Source of the DNA: Pristionchus mayeri
Taxonomy: Eukaryota > Nematoda > Chromadorea > Rhabditida > Neodiplogasteridae
NCBI GenBank assembly: GCA_036245805.1
Contig: BTRK01000003.1
Span: 744,001 to 808,000 of the forward strand
Direction of reading: 5' to 3'
Length of the DNA stretch: 64,000 nt
Part shown: positions 12,001 through 26,698 of the stretch, in pieces
Position numbering within the stretch: the first letter of the stretch is position 1
How the letters are laid out: each line of letters begins with the position of its first letter
Translations under genes and position numbers: made by a program
The notes under the pieces: generated by a model
Databases searched by the model: none
Told to the model about the DNA's origin: nothing
The model's input: only the letters and a program-made list of their open reading frames with translations

Positions 12001-15000
12001 TTCGAAAATCGAAGGTCGAATGAAGATGTCTAATTGGAACTCCAAATTAAGAGAAAATGATTAAAATGCCGTGTTCTTCAAAAAGCCGCTCATATCAGAC
12101 CTCTATTTCAAAGCGTACACTCGGATTGCATCGACAAACTTGAGTAACTGTGGAGAGGAATGATGAGCACTTCGAAAATCGAAGGTCGAATGAAGATGTC
12201 TAATTGGAACTCCAAATTAAGAGAAAATGATTAAAATGCCGTGTTCTTCAAAAAGCCGCTCATATCAGACCTCTATTTCAAAGCGTACACTCGGCTTGCA
12301 TCGACAAACTTGAGCAACTGTGAAGAGGAATGATGAGCACTTCGAAAATCGAAGGTCGAATGAAGATGTCTAATTGGGACTCCAAGTTAAGAGAAAATTA
12401 TTAATAGACCATGATCTTCAAAAAACCGCTCATCTCAGACCTCTATTTCAAAGCGTACTCTCGGCTTGCATCGACAAACTTGAGTAACTGTGAAGAGGAA
12501 TGATGAGCACTTCGAAAATCGAAGGTCGAATGAAGATGTCTAATTGGGACTCCAAATTAAGAGAAGATGATTAAAATGCCGTGTTTTTCAAAAAGCCGCT
12601 CATATCAGACCTCTATTTCAAAGCGTACACTCGGCTTGCATCGACAAACTTGAGTAACTGTGAAGAGGAATGATGAGCACTTCGAAAATCGAAGGTCGAA
12701 TGAAGATGTCTAATTGGGACTCCAAATTAAGAGAAGATGATTAAAATGCCGTGTTTTTCAAAAAGCCGCTCATATCAGACCTCTATTTCAAAGCGTACAC
12801 TCGGCTTGCATCGACAAACTTGAGCAACTGTGAAGAGGAATGATGAGCACTTCGAAAATCGAAGGTCGAATGAAGATGTCTAATTGGGACTCCAAATTAA
12901 GAGAAGATGATTAAAATGCCGTGTTTTTCAAAAAGCCGCTCATCTCAGACCTCTATTTCAAAGCGTACACTCGGCTTGCATCGACAAACTTGAGTAACTG
13001 TGAAGAGGAATGATGAGTACTTCAAAAATCGAATGACGAACGACGATGGCTGATCGGGACTCCAAGTTAAGAGAAAATTATTAACAGACCATGATCTTCA
13101 AAAAACCTCTCATCTCAGACCTCTATTTCAAAGCGTACACTCGGCTTGCATCGACAAACTTGAGTAACTGTGAAGAGGAATGATGAGCACTTCGAAAATC
13201 GAAGGTCGAATGAAGATGTCTAATTGGGACTCCAAATTAAGAGAAAATGAATAAAATGCCGTGTTCTTCAAAAAGCCGCTCATCTCAGACCTATATTTCA
13301 AAGCGTACACTCGGCTTGCATCGACAAACTTGAGTAACTGTGAAGAGGAATGATGAGCACTTCGAAAATCGAAGGTCGAATGAAGATGTCTAATTGGGAC
13401 TCCAAATTAAGAGAAAATGATTAAAATGCCGTGTTTTTCAAAAAGCCGCTCATATCAGACCTCTATTTCAAAGAGTACACTCGGCTTGCATCGACAAACT
13501 TGAGCAACTGTGAAGAGGAATGATGAGCACTTCGAAAATCGAAGGTCGAATGAAGATGTCTAATTGGGACTCCAAGTTAAGAGAAAATTATTAATAGACC
13601 ATGATCTTCAAAAAACCGCTCATCTCAGACCTCTATTTCAAAGCGTACTCTCGGCTTGCATCGACAAACTTGAGTAACTGTGAAGAGGAATGATGAGCAC
13701 TTCGAAAATCGAAGGTCGAATGAAGATGTCTAATTGGGATTCCAAATTAAGAGAAGATGATTAAAATGCCGTGTTCTTCAAAAAGCCGCTCATCTCAGAC
13801 CTATATTTCAAAGCGTACACTCGGATTGCATCGACAAACTTGAGTAACTGTGGAGAGGAATGATGAGCACTTCGAAAATCGAAGGTCGAATGAAGATGTC
13901 TAATTGGAACTCCAAATTAAGAGAAAATGATTAAAATGCCGTGTTCTTCAAAAAGCCGCTCATATCAGACCTCTATTTCAAAGAGTACACTCGGCTTGCA
14001 TCGACAAACTTGAGCAACTGTGAAGAGGAATGATGAGCACTTCGAAAATCGAAGGTCGAATGAAGATGTCTAATTGGGACTCCAAGTTAAGAGAAAATTA
14101 TTAATAGACCATGATCTTCAAAAAACCGCTCATCTCAGACCTCTATTTCAAAGCGTACTCTCGGCTTGCATCGACAAACTTGAGTAACTGTGAAGAGGAA
14201 TGATGAGCACTTCGAAAATCGAAGGTCGAATGAAGATGTCTAATTGGGATTCCAAATTAAGAGAAGATGATTAAAATGCCGTGTTCTTCAAAAAGCCGCT
14301 CATCTCAGACCTATATTTCAAAGCGTACACTCGGATTGCATCGACAAACTTGAGTAACTGTGGAGAGGAATGATGAGCACTTCGAAAATCGAAGGTCGAA
14401 TGAAGATGTCTAATTGGAACTCCAAATTAAGAGAAAATGATTAAAATGCCGTGTTCTTCAAAAAGCCGCTCATATCAGACCTCTATTTCAAAGCGTACAC
14501 TCGGCTTGCATCGACAAACTTGAGCAACTGTGAAGAGGAATGATGAGCACTTCGAAAATCGAAGGTCGAATGAAGATGTCTAATTGGGACTCCAAGTTAA
14601 GAGAAAATTATTAATAGACCATGATCTTCAAAAAACCGCTCATCTCAGACCTCTATTTCAAAGCGTACTCTCGGCTTGCATCGACAAACTTGAGTAACTG
14701 TGAAGAGGAATGATGAGCACTTCGAAAATCGAAGGTCGAATGAAGATGTCTAATTGGGACTCCAAATTAAGAGAAGATGATTAAAATGCCGTGTTCTTCA
14801 AAAAGCCGCTCATCTCAGACCTATATTTCAAAGCGTACACTCGGATTGCATCGACAAACTTGAGTAACTGTGAAGAGGAATGATGAGCACTTCGAAAATC
14901 GAAGGTCGAATGAAGATGTCTAATTGGAACTCCAAATTAAGAGAAAATGATTAAAATGCCGTGTTCTTCAAAAAGCCGCTCATATCAGACCTCTATTTCA

Positions 15001-18000
15001 AAGCGTAAACTCGGCTTGCATCGACAAACTTGAGTAACTGTGAAGAGGAATGATGAGTACTTCAAAAATGGAATGACGAACGACGATGGCTGATCGGGAC
15101 TCCAAGTTAAGAAAAAATTATTAATAGACCATGATCTTCAAAAAACCGCTCATCTCAGACCTCTATTTCAAAGCGTACACTCGGCTTGCATCGACAAACT
15201 TGAGTAACTGTGAAGAGGAATGATGAGCACTTCGAAAATCGAAGGTCGAATGAAGATGTCTAATTGGGACTCCAAATTAAGAGAAAATGATTAAAATGCC
15301 GTGTTCTTCAAAAAGCCGCTCATATCAGACCTCTATTTCAAAGCGTAAACTCGGCTTGCATCGACAAACTTGAGTAACTGTGAAGAGGAATGATGAGTAC
15401 TTCAAAAATGGAATGACGAACGACGATTTCTGATCGGGACTCCAAGTTAAGAAAAAATTATTAATAGACCATGATCTTCAAAAAACCGCTCATCTCAGAC
15501 CTCTATTTCAAAGCGTACACTCGGCTTGCATCGACAAACTTGAGTAACTGTGAAGAGGAATGATGAGTACTTCAAAAATCGAATGACGAACGACGATGGC
15601 TGATCGGGACTCCAAGTTAAGAGAAAATTATTAACAGACCATGATCTTCAAAAAACCTCTCATCTCAGACCTCTATTTCAAAGCGTACACTCGGCTTGCA
15701 TCGACAAACTTGAGTAACTGTGAAGAGGAATGATGAGTACTTCAAAAATCGAATGACGAACGACGATGGCTGATCGGGACTCCAAGTTAAGAGAAAATTA
15801 TTAACAGACCATGATCTTCAAAAAACCTCTCATCTCAGACCTCTATTTCAAAGCGTACACTCGGCTTGCATCGACAAACTTGAGTAACTGTGATGAGCAC
15901 TTCGAAAATCGAAGGTCGAATGAAGATGTCTAATTGGGACTCCAAATTAAGAGAAAATGATTAAAATGCCGTGTTCTTCAAAAAGCCGCTCATCTCAGAC
16001 CTATATTTCAAAGCGTACACTCGGCTTGCATCGACAAACTTGAGTAACTGTGAAGAGGAATGATGAGCACTTCGAAAATCGAAGGTCGAATGAAGATGTC
16101 TAATTGGGACTCCAAATTAAGAGAAAATGATTAAAATGCCGTGTTTTTCAAAAAGCCGCTCATATCAGACCTCTATTTCAAAGCGTAAACTCGGCTTGCA
16201 TCGACAAACTTGAGTAACTGTGAAGAGGAATGATGAGTACTTCAAAAATGGAATGACGAACGACGATGGCTGATCGGGACTCCAAGTTAAGAAAAAATTA
16301 TTAATAGACCATGATCTTCAAAAAACCGCTCATCTCAGACCTCTATTTCAAAGCGTACACTCGGCTTGCATCGACAAACTTGAGTAACTGTGAAGAGGAA
16401 TGATGAGTACTTCAAAAATCGAATGACGAACGACGATGGCTGATCGGGACTCCAAGTTAAGAGAAAATTATTAACAGACCATGATCTTCAAAAAACCTCT
16501 CATCTCAGACCTCTATTTCAAAGCGTACACTCGGCTTGCATCGACAAACTTGAGTAACTGTGAAGAGGAATGATGAGTACTTCAAAAATCGAATGACGAA
16601 CGACGATGGCTGATCGGGACTCCAAGTTAAGAGAAAATTATTAACAGACCATGATCTTCAAAAAACCTCTCATCTCAGACCTCTATTTCAAAGCGTACAC
16701 TCGGCTTGCATCGACAAACTTGAGTAACTGTGAAGAGGAATGATGAGCACTTCGAAAATCGAAGGTCGAATGAAGATGTCTAATTGGGACTCCAAATTAA
16801 GAGAAAATGATTAACATGCCGTGTTCTTCAAAAAGCCGCTCATCTCAGACCTATATTTCAAAGCGTACACTCGGCTTGCATCGACAAACTTGAGTAACTG
16901 TGAAGAGGAATGATGAGCACTTCGAAAATCGAAGGTCGAATGAAGATGTCTAATTGGGACTCCAAATTAAGAGAAAATGATTAAAATGCCGTGTTTTTCA
17001 AAAAGCCGCTCATATCAGACCTCTATTTCAAAGAGTACACTCGGCTTGCATCGACAAACTTGAGCAACTGTGAAGAGGAATGATGAGCACTTCGAAAATC
17101 GAAGGTCGAATGAAGATGTCTAATTGGGACTCCAAATTAAGAGAAAATGATTAAAATGCCGTGTTTTTCAAAAAGCCGCTCATATCAGACCTCTATTTCA
17201 AAGCGTAAACTCGGCTTGCATCGACAAACTTGAGTAACTGTGAAGAGGAATGATGAGTACTTCAAAAATGGAATGACGAACGACGATGGCTGATCGGGAC
17301 TCCAAGTTAAGAAAAAATTATTAATAGACCATGATCTTCAAAAAACCGCTCATCTCAGACCTCTATTTCAAAGCGTACACTCGGCTTGCATCGACAAACT
17401 TGAGTAACTGTGAAGAGGAATGATGAGTACTTCAAAAATCGAATGACGAACGACGATGGCTGATCGGGACTCCAAGTTAAGAGAAAATTATCAACAGACC
17501 ATGATCTTCAAAAAACCTCTCATCTCAGACCTCTATTTCAAAGCGTACACTCGGCTTGCATCGACAAACTTGAGTAACTGTGAAGAGGAATGATGAGTAC
17601 TTCAAAAATCGAATGACGAACGACGATGGCTGATCGGGACTCCAAGTTAAGAGAAAATTATTAACAGACCATGATCTTCAAAAAACCTCTCATCTCAGAC
17701 CTCTATTTCAAAGCGTACACTCGGCTTGCATCGACAAACTTGAGTAACTGTGAAGAGGAATGATGAGCACTTCGAAAATCGAAGGTCGAATGAAGATGTC
17801 TAATTGGGACTCCAAATTAAGAGAAAATGATTAACATGCCGTGTTCTTCAAAAAGCCGCTCATCTCAGACCTATATTTCAAAGCGTACACTCGGCTTGCA
17901 TCGACAAACTTGAGTAACTGTGAAGAGGAATGATGAGCACTTCGAAAATCGAAGGTCGAATGAAGATGTCTAATTGGGACTCCAAATTAAGAGAAAATTA

Positions 18001-21000
18001 TTAATAGACCATGATCTTCAAAAAACCGCTCATCTCAGACCTCTATTTCAAAGCGTACTCTCGGCTTGCATCGACAAACTTGAGTAACTGTGAAGAGGAA
18101 TGATGAGCACTTCGAAAATCGAAGGTCGAATGAAGATGTCTAATTGGGATTCCAAATTAAGAGAAGATGATTAAAATGCCGTGTTCTTCAAAAAGCCGCT
18201 CATCTCAGACCTATATTTCAAAGCGTACACTCGGATTGCATCGACAAACTTGAGTAACTGTGGAGAGGAATGATGAGCACTTCGAAAATCGAAGGTCGAA
18301 TGAAGATGTCTAATTGGAACTCCAAATTAAGAGAAAATGATTAAAATGCCGTGTTCTTCAAAAAGCCGCTCATATCAGACCTCTATTTCAAAGCGTACAC
18401 TCGGCTTGCATCGACAAACTTGAGCAACTGTGAAGAGGAATGATGAGCACTTCGAAAATCGAAGGTCGAATGAAGATGTCTAATTGGGACTCCAAGTTAA
18501 GAGAAAATTATTAATAGACCATGATCTTCAAAAAACCGCTCATCTCAGACCTCTATTTCAAAGCGTACTCTCGGCTTGCATCGACAAACTTGAGTAACTG
18601 TGAAGAGGAATGATGAGCACTTCGAAAATCGAAGGTCGAATGAAGATGTCTAATTGGGACTCCAAATTAAGAGAAGATGATTAAAATGCCGTGTTCTTCA
18701 AAAAGCCGCTCATCTCAGACCTATATTTCAAAGCGTACACTCGGATTGCATCGACAAACTTGAGTAACTGTGAAGAGGAATGATGAGCACTTCGAAAATC
18801 GAAGGTCGAATGAAGATGTCTAATTGGAACTCCAAATTAAGAGAAAATGATTAAAATGCCGTGTTCTTCAAAAAGCCGCTCATATCAGACCTCTATTTCA
18901 AAGCGTAAACTCGGCTTGCATCGACAAACTTGAGTAACTGTGAAGAGGAATGATGAGTACTTCAAAAATGGAATGACGAACGACGATGGCTGATCGGGAC
19001 TCCAAGTTAAGAAAAAATTATTAATAGACCATGATCTTCAAAAAACCGCTCATCTCAGACCTCTATTTCAAAGCGTACACTCGGCTTGCATCGACAAACT
19101 TGAGTAACTGTGAAGAGGAATGATGAGCACTTCGAAAATCGAAGGTCGAATGAAGATGTCTAATTGGAACTCCAAATTAAGAGAAAATGATTAAAATGCC
19201 GTGTTCTTCAAAAAGCCGCTCATATCAGACCTCTATTTCAAAGCGTAAACTCGGCTTGCATCGACAAACTTGAGTAACTGTGAAGAGGAATGATGAGTAC
19301 TTCAAAAATGGAATGACGAACGACGATGGCTGATCGGGACTCCAAGTTAAGAAAAAATTATTAATAGACCATGATCTTCAAAAAACCGCTCATCTCAGAC
19401 CTCTATTTCAAAGCGTACACTCGGCTTGCATCGACAAACTTGAGTAACTGTGAAGAGGAATGATGAGTACTTCAAAAATCGAATGACGAACGACGATGGC
19501 TGATCGGGACTCCAAGTTAAGAGAAAATTATTAACAGACCATGATCTTCAAAAAACCTCTCATCTCAGACCTCTATTTCAAAGCGTACACTCGGCTTGCA
19601 TCGACAAACTTGAGTAACTGTGAAGAGGAATGATGAGTACTTCAAAAATCGAATGACGAACGACGATGGCTGATCGGGACTCCAAGTTAAGAGAAAATTA
19701 TTAACAGACCATGATCTTCAAAAAACCTCTCATCTCAGACCTCTATTTCAAAGCGTACACTCGGCTTGCATCGACAAACTTGAGTAACTGTGATGAGCAC
19801 TTCGAAAATCGAAGGTCGAATGAAGATGTCTAATTGGGACTCCAAATTAAGAGAAAATGATTAAAATGCCGTGTTCTTCAAAAAGCCGCTCATCTCAGAC
19901 CTATATTTCAAAGCGTACACTCGGCTTGCATCGACAAACTTGAGTAACTGTGAAGAGGAATGATGAGCACTTCGAAAATCGAAGGTCGAATGAAGATGTC
20001 TAATTGGGACTCCAAATTAAGAGAAAATGATTAAAATGCCGTGTTTTTCAAAAAGCCGCTCATATCAGACCTCTATTTCAAAGCGTAAACTCGGCTTGCA
20101 TCGACAAACTTGAGTAACTGTGAAGAGGAATGATGAGTACTTCAAAAATGGAATGACGAACGACGATGGCTGATCGGGACTCCAAGTTAAGAAAAAATTA
20201 TTAATAGACCATGATCTTCAAAAAACCGCTCATCTCAGACCTCTATTTCAAAGCGTACACTCGGCTTGCATCGACAAACTTGAGTAACTGTGAAGAGGAA
20301 TGATGAGTACTTCAAAAATCGAATGACGAACGACGATGGCTGATCGGGACTCCAAGTTAAGAGAAAATTATTAACAGACCATGATCTTCAAAAAACCTCT
20401 CATCTCAGACCTCTATTTCAAAGCGTACACTCGGCTTGCATCGACAAACTTGAGTAACTGTGAAGAGGAATGATGAGTACTTCAAAAATCGAATGACGAA
20501 CGACGATGGCTGATTGGGACTCCAAGTTAAGAGAAAATTATTAACAGACCATGATCTTCAAAAAACCTCTCATCTCAGACCTCTATTTCAAAGCGTACAC
20601 TCGGCTTGCATCGACAAACTTGAGTAACTGTGAAGAGGAATGATGAGCACTTCGAAAATCGAAGGTCGAATGAAGATGTCTAATTGGGACTCCAAATTAA
20701 GAGAAAATGATTAACATGCCGTGTTCTTCAAAAAGCCGCTCATCTCAGACCTATATTTCAAAGCGTACACTCGGCTTGCATCGACAAACTTGAGTAACTG
20801 TGAAGAGGAATGATGAGCACTTCGAAAATCGAAGGTCGAATGAAGATGTCTAATTGGGACTCCAAATTAAGAGAAAATGATTAAAATGCCGTGTTTTTCA
20901 AAAAGCCGCTCATATCAGACCTCTATTTCAAAGAGTACACTCGGCTTGCATCGACAAACTTGAGCAACTGTGAAGAGGAATGATGAGCACTTCGAAAATC

Positions 21001-24000
21001 GAAGGTCGAATGAAGATGTCTAATTGGGACTCCAAGTTAAGAGAAAATTATTAATAGACCATGATCTTCAAAAAACCGCTCATCTCAGACCTCTATTTCA
21101 AAGCGTACTCTCGGCTTGCATCGACAAACTTGAGTAACTGTGAAGAGGAATGATGAGCACTTCGAAAATCGAAGGTCGAATGAAGATGTCTAATTGGGAC
21201 TCCAAATTAAGAGAAGATGATTAAAATGCCGTGTTCTTCAAAAAGCCGCTCATCTCAGACCTATATTTCAAAGCGTACACTCGGATTGCATCGACAAACT
21301 TGAGTAACTGTGAAGAGGAATGATGAGCACTTCGAAAATCGAAGGTCGAATGAAGATGTCTAATTGGAACTCCAAATTAAGAGAAAATGATTAAAATGCC
21401 GTGTTCTTCAAAAAGCCGCTCATATCAGACCTCTATTTCAAAGCGTAAACTCGGCTTGCATCGACAAACTTGAGTAACTGTGAAGAGGAATGATGAGTAC
21501 TTCAAAAATGGAATGACGAACGACGATGGCTGATCGGGACTCCAAGTTAAGAAAAAATTATTAATAGACCATGATCTTCAAAAAACCTCTCATCTCAGAC
21601 CTCTATTTCAAAGCGTACACTCGGCTTGCATCGACAAACTTGAGTAACTGTGAAGAGGAATGATGAGTACTTCAAAAATCGAATGACGAACGACGATGGC
21701 TGATCGGGACTCCAAGTTAAGAGAAAATTATTAACAGACCATGATCTTCAAAAAACCTCTCATCTCAGACCTCTATTTCAAAGCGTACACTCGGCTTGCA
21801 TCGACAAACTTGAGTAACTGAAGAGGAATGATGAGTACTTCAAAAATCGAATGACGAACGACGATGGCTGATCGGGACTCCAAGTTAAGAGAAAATTATT
21901 AACAGACCATGATCTTCAAAAAACCTCTCATCTCAGACCTCTATTTCAAAGCGTACACTCGGCTTGCATCGACAAACTTGAGTAACTGTGATGAGCACTT
22001 CGAAAATCGAAGGTCGAATGAAGATGTCTAATTGGGACTCCAAATTAAGAGAAAATGATTAAAATGCCGTGTTCTTCAAAAAGCCGCTCATCTCAGACCT
22101 ATATTTCAAAGCGTACACTCGGCTTGCATCGACAAACTTGAGTAACTGTGAAGAGGAATGATGAGCACTTCGAAAATCGAAGGTCGAATGAAGATGTCTA
22201 ATTGGGACTCCAAATTAAGAGAAAATGATTAAAATGCCGTGTTTTTCAAAAAGCCGCTCATATCAGACCTCTATTTCAAAGCGTAAACTCGGCTTGCATC
22301 GACAAACTTGAGTAACTGTGAAGAGGAATGATGAGTACTTCAAAAATGGAATGACGAACGACGATGGCTGATCGGGACTCCAAGTTAAGAAAAAATTATT
22401 AATAGACCATGATCTTCAAAAAACCGCTCATCTCAGACCTCTATTTCAAAGCGTACACTCGGCTTGCATCGACAAACTTGAGTAACTGTGAAGAGGAATG
22501 ATGAGTACTTCAAAAATCGAATGACGAACGACGATGGCTGATCGGGACTCCAAGTTAAGAGAAAATTATTAACAGACCATGATCTTCAAAAAACCTCTCA
22601 TCTCAGACCTCTATTTCAAAGCGTACACTCGGCTTGCATCGACAAACTTGAGTAACTGTGAAGAGGAATGATGAGTACTTCAAAAATCGAATGACGAACG
22701 ACGATGGCTGATCGGGACTCCAAGTTAAGAGAAAATTATTAACAGACCATGATCTTCAAAAAACCTCTCATCTCAGACCTCTATTTCAAAGCGTACACTC
22801 GGCTTGCATCGACAAACTTGAGTAACTGTGAAGAGGAATGATGAGCACTTCGAAAATCGAAGGTCGAATGAAGATGTCTAATTGGGACTCCAAATTAAGA
22901 GAAAATGATTAAAATGCCGTGTTCTTCAAAAAGCCGCTCATCTCAGACCTATATTTCAAAGCGTACACTCGGCTTGCATCGACAAACTTGAGTAACTGTG
23001 AAGAGGAATGATGAGCACTTCGAAAATCGAAGGTCGAATGAAGATGTCTAATTGGGACTCCAAATTAAGAGAAAATGATTAAAATGCCGTGTTTTTCAAA
23101 AAGCCGCTCATATCAGACCTCTATTTCAAAGAGTACACTCGGCTTGCATCGACAAACTTGAGCAACTGTGAAGAGGAATGATGAGCACTTCGAAAATCGA
23201 AGGTCGAATGAAGATGTCTAATTGGGACTCCAAGTTAAGAGAAAATTATTAATAGACCATGATCTTCAAAAAACCGCTCATCTCAGACCTCTATTTCAAA
23301 GCGTACTCTCGGCTTGCATCGACAAACTTGAGTAACTGTGAAGAGGAATGATGAGCACTTCGAAAATCGAAGGTCGAATGAAGATGTCTAATTGGGACTC
23401 CAAATTAAGAGAAAATGATTAAAATGCCGTGTTCTTCAAAAAGCCGCTCATCTCAGACCTATATTTCAAAGCGTACACTCGGCTTGCATCGACAAACTTG
23501 AGTAACTGTGAAGAGGAATGATGAGCACTTCGAAAATCGAAGGTCGAATGAAGATGTCTAATTGGGACTCCAAATTAAGAGAAAATGATTAAAATGCCGT
23601 GTTTTTCAAAAAGCCGCTCATATCAGACCTCTATTTCAAAGCGTAAACTCGGCTTGCATCGACAAACTTGAGTAACTGTGAAGAGGAATGATGAGTACTT
23701 CAAAAATGGAATGACGAACGACGATGGCTGATCGGGACTCCAAGTTAAGAAAAAATTATTAATAGACCATGATCTTCAAAAAACCGCTCATCTCAGACCT
23801 CTATTTCAAAGCGTACACTCGGCTTGCATCGACAAACTTGAGTAACTGTGAAGAGGAATGATGAGTACTTCAAAAATCGAATGACGAACGACGATGGCTG
23901 ATCGGGACTCCAAGTTAAGAGAAAATTATTAACAGACCATGATCTTCAAAAAACCTCTCATCTCAGACCTCTATTTCAAAGCGTACACTCGGCTTGCATC

Positions 24001-26698
24001 GACAAACTTGAGTAACTGTGAAGAGGAATGATGAGTACTTCAAAAATCGAATGACGAACGACGATGGCTGATCGGGACTCCAAGTTAAGAGAAAATTATT
24101 AACAGACCATGATCTTCAAAAAGCCGCTCATCTCAGACCTATATTTCAAAGCGTACACTCGGCTTGCATCGACAAACTTGAGTAACTGTGAAGAGGAATG
24201 ATGAGCACTTCGAAAATCGAAGGTCGAATGAAGATGTCTAATTGGGACTCCAAATTAAGAGAAAATGATTAAAATGCCGTGTTTTTCAAAAAGCCGCTCA
24301 TATCAGACCTCTATTTCAAAGAGTACACTCGGCTTGCATCGACAAACTTGAGCAACTGTGAAGAGGAATGATGAGCACTTCGAAAATCGAAGGTCGAATG
24401 AAGATGTCTAATTGGGACTCCAAGTTAAGAGAAAATTATTAATAGACCATGATCTTCAAAAAACCGCTCATCTCAGACCTCTATTTCAAAGCGTACTCTC
24501 GGCTTGCATCGACAAACTTGAGTAACTGTGAAGAGGAATGATGAGCACTTCGAAAATCGAAGGTCGAATGAAGATGTCTAATTGGGACTCCAAATTAAGA
24601 GAAGATGATTAAAATGCCGTGTTCTTCAAAAAGCCGCTCATCTCAGACCTATATTTCAAAGCGTACACTCGGATTGCATCGACAAACTTGAGTAACTGTG
24701 AAGAGGAATGATGAGCACTTCGAAAATCGAAGGTCGAATGAAGATGTCTAATTGGAACTCCAAATTAAGAGAAAATGATTAAAATGCCGTGTTCTTCAAA
24801 AAGCCGCTCATATCAGACCTCTATTTCAAAGCGTAAACTCGGCTTGCATCGACGAACTTGAGTAACTGTGAAGAGGAATGATGAGCACTTCGAAAATCGA
24901 AGGTCGAATGAAGATGTCTAATTGGGACTCCAAATTAAGAGAAAATGATTAAAATGCCGTGTTCTTCAAAAAGCCGCTCATCTCAGACCTCTATTTCAAA
25001 GCGTAAACTCGGCTTGCATCGACAAACTTGAGTAACTGTGAAGAGGAATGATGAGCACTTCGAAAATCGAAGGTCGAATGAAGATGTCTAATTGGGACTC
25101 CAAATTAAGAGAAAATGATTAAAATGCCGTGTTCTTCAAAAAGCCGCTCATATCAGACCTCTATTTCAAAGCGTAAACTCGGCTTGCATCGACAAACTTG
25201 AGTAACTGTGAAGAGGAATGATGAGTACTTCAAAAATCGAATGACGAACGACGATGGCTGATCGGGACTCCAAGTTAAGAGAAAATTATTAATAGACCAT
25301 GATCTTCAAAAAGCCGCTCATCTCAGACCTCTATTTCAAAGCGTACTCTCGGCTTGCATCGACAAACTTGAGTAACTGTGAAGAGGAATGATGAGCACTT
25401 CGAAAATCGAAGGTCGAATGAAGATGTCTAATTGGGACTCCAAATTAAGAGAAAATGATTAAAATGCCGTGTTCTTCTAAAAACCGCTCATATCAGACCT
25501 CTATTTCAAAGCGTACACTCGGCTTGCATCGACAAACTTGAGTAACTGTGAAGAGGAATGATGAGCACTTCGAAAATCGAAGGTCGAATGAAGATGTCTA
25601 ATTGGGACTCCAAATTAAGAGAAAATGATTAAAATGCCGTGTTCTTCAAAAAGCCGCTCATATCAGACCTCTATTTCAAAGCGTACACTCGGCTTGCATC
25701 GACAAACTAGAGCAACTGTGAAGAGGAATGATGAGCACTTCGAAAATCGAAGGTCGAATGAAGATGTCTAATTGGGATTCCAAATTAAGAGAAAATGATT
25801 AAAATGCCGTGTTCTTCAAAAAGCCGCTCATCTCAGACCTCTATTTCAAAGCGTAAACTCGGCTTGCATCGACAAACTTGAGTAACTGTGAAGAGGAATG
25901 ATGAGTACTTCAAAAATCGAATGACGAACGACGATGGCTGATCGGGACTCCAAGTTAAGAGAAAATTATTAATAGACCATGATCTTCAAAAAGCCGCTCA
26001 TCTCAGACCTCTATTTCAAAGCGTACTCTCGGCTTGCATCGACAAACTTGAGTAACTGTGAAGAGGAATGATGAGCACTTCGAAAATCGAAGGTCGAATG
26101 AAGATGTCTAATTGGGACTCCAAATTAAGAGAAAATGATTAAAATGCCGTGTTCTTCTAAAAACCGCTCATATCAGACCTCTATTTCAAAGCGTACACTC
26201 GGCTTGCATCGACAAACTTGAGTAACTGTGAAGAGGAATGATGAGCACTTCGAAAATCGAAGGTCGAATGAAGATGTCTAATTGGGACTCCAAATTAAGA
26301 GAAAATGATTAAAATGCCGTGTTCTTCAAAAAGCCGCTCATATCAGACCTCTATTTCAAAGCGTACACTCGGCTTGCATCGACAAACTAGAGCAACTGTG
26401 AAGAGGAATGATGAGCACTTCGAAAATCGAAGGTCGAATGAAGATGTCTAATTGGGATTCCAAATTAAGAGAAAATGATTAAAATGCCGTGTTCTTCAAA
26501 AAGCCGCTCATCTCAGACCTCTATTTCAAAGCGTAAACTCGGCTTGCATCGACAAACTTGAGTAACTGTGAAGAGGAATGATGAGCACTTCGAAAATCGA
26601 AGGTCGAATGAAGATGTCTAATTGGGACTCCAAATTAAGAGAAAATGATTAAAATGCCGTGTTCTTCAAAAAACCGCTCATCTCAGACCTCTATTTCA
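9051..26698 (+). repeat. 170-bp satellite, 104 tandem copies
   Basis: AAGCGTACAC starts recur every 170 bp from 9051 to 26529. Only four copies deviate in length: three are 10 bp short (starting 15851, 19751, 21949) and one is 2 bp short (21781); the arithmetic gives 104 copies. There are two main sequence classes (GAGCACTTCGAAAATCGAAG and GAGTACTTCAAAAATCGAAT) and hybrids with the front of one and the back of the other. Higher-order structure is described under findings. No gene is present; short open frames are repeat artefacts. At 9051 it abuts the flank of the MULE, and at 26698 it passes straight into the minisatellite. Confidence 0.98.

Noticed and set aside
9051..26698. Calling the 170-bp array a centromere
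   Set aside because: Only the unit length is suggestive; nothing in sequence shows centromere function and many nematodes are holocentric.
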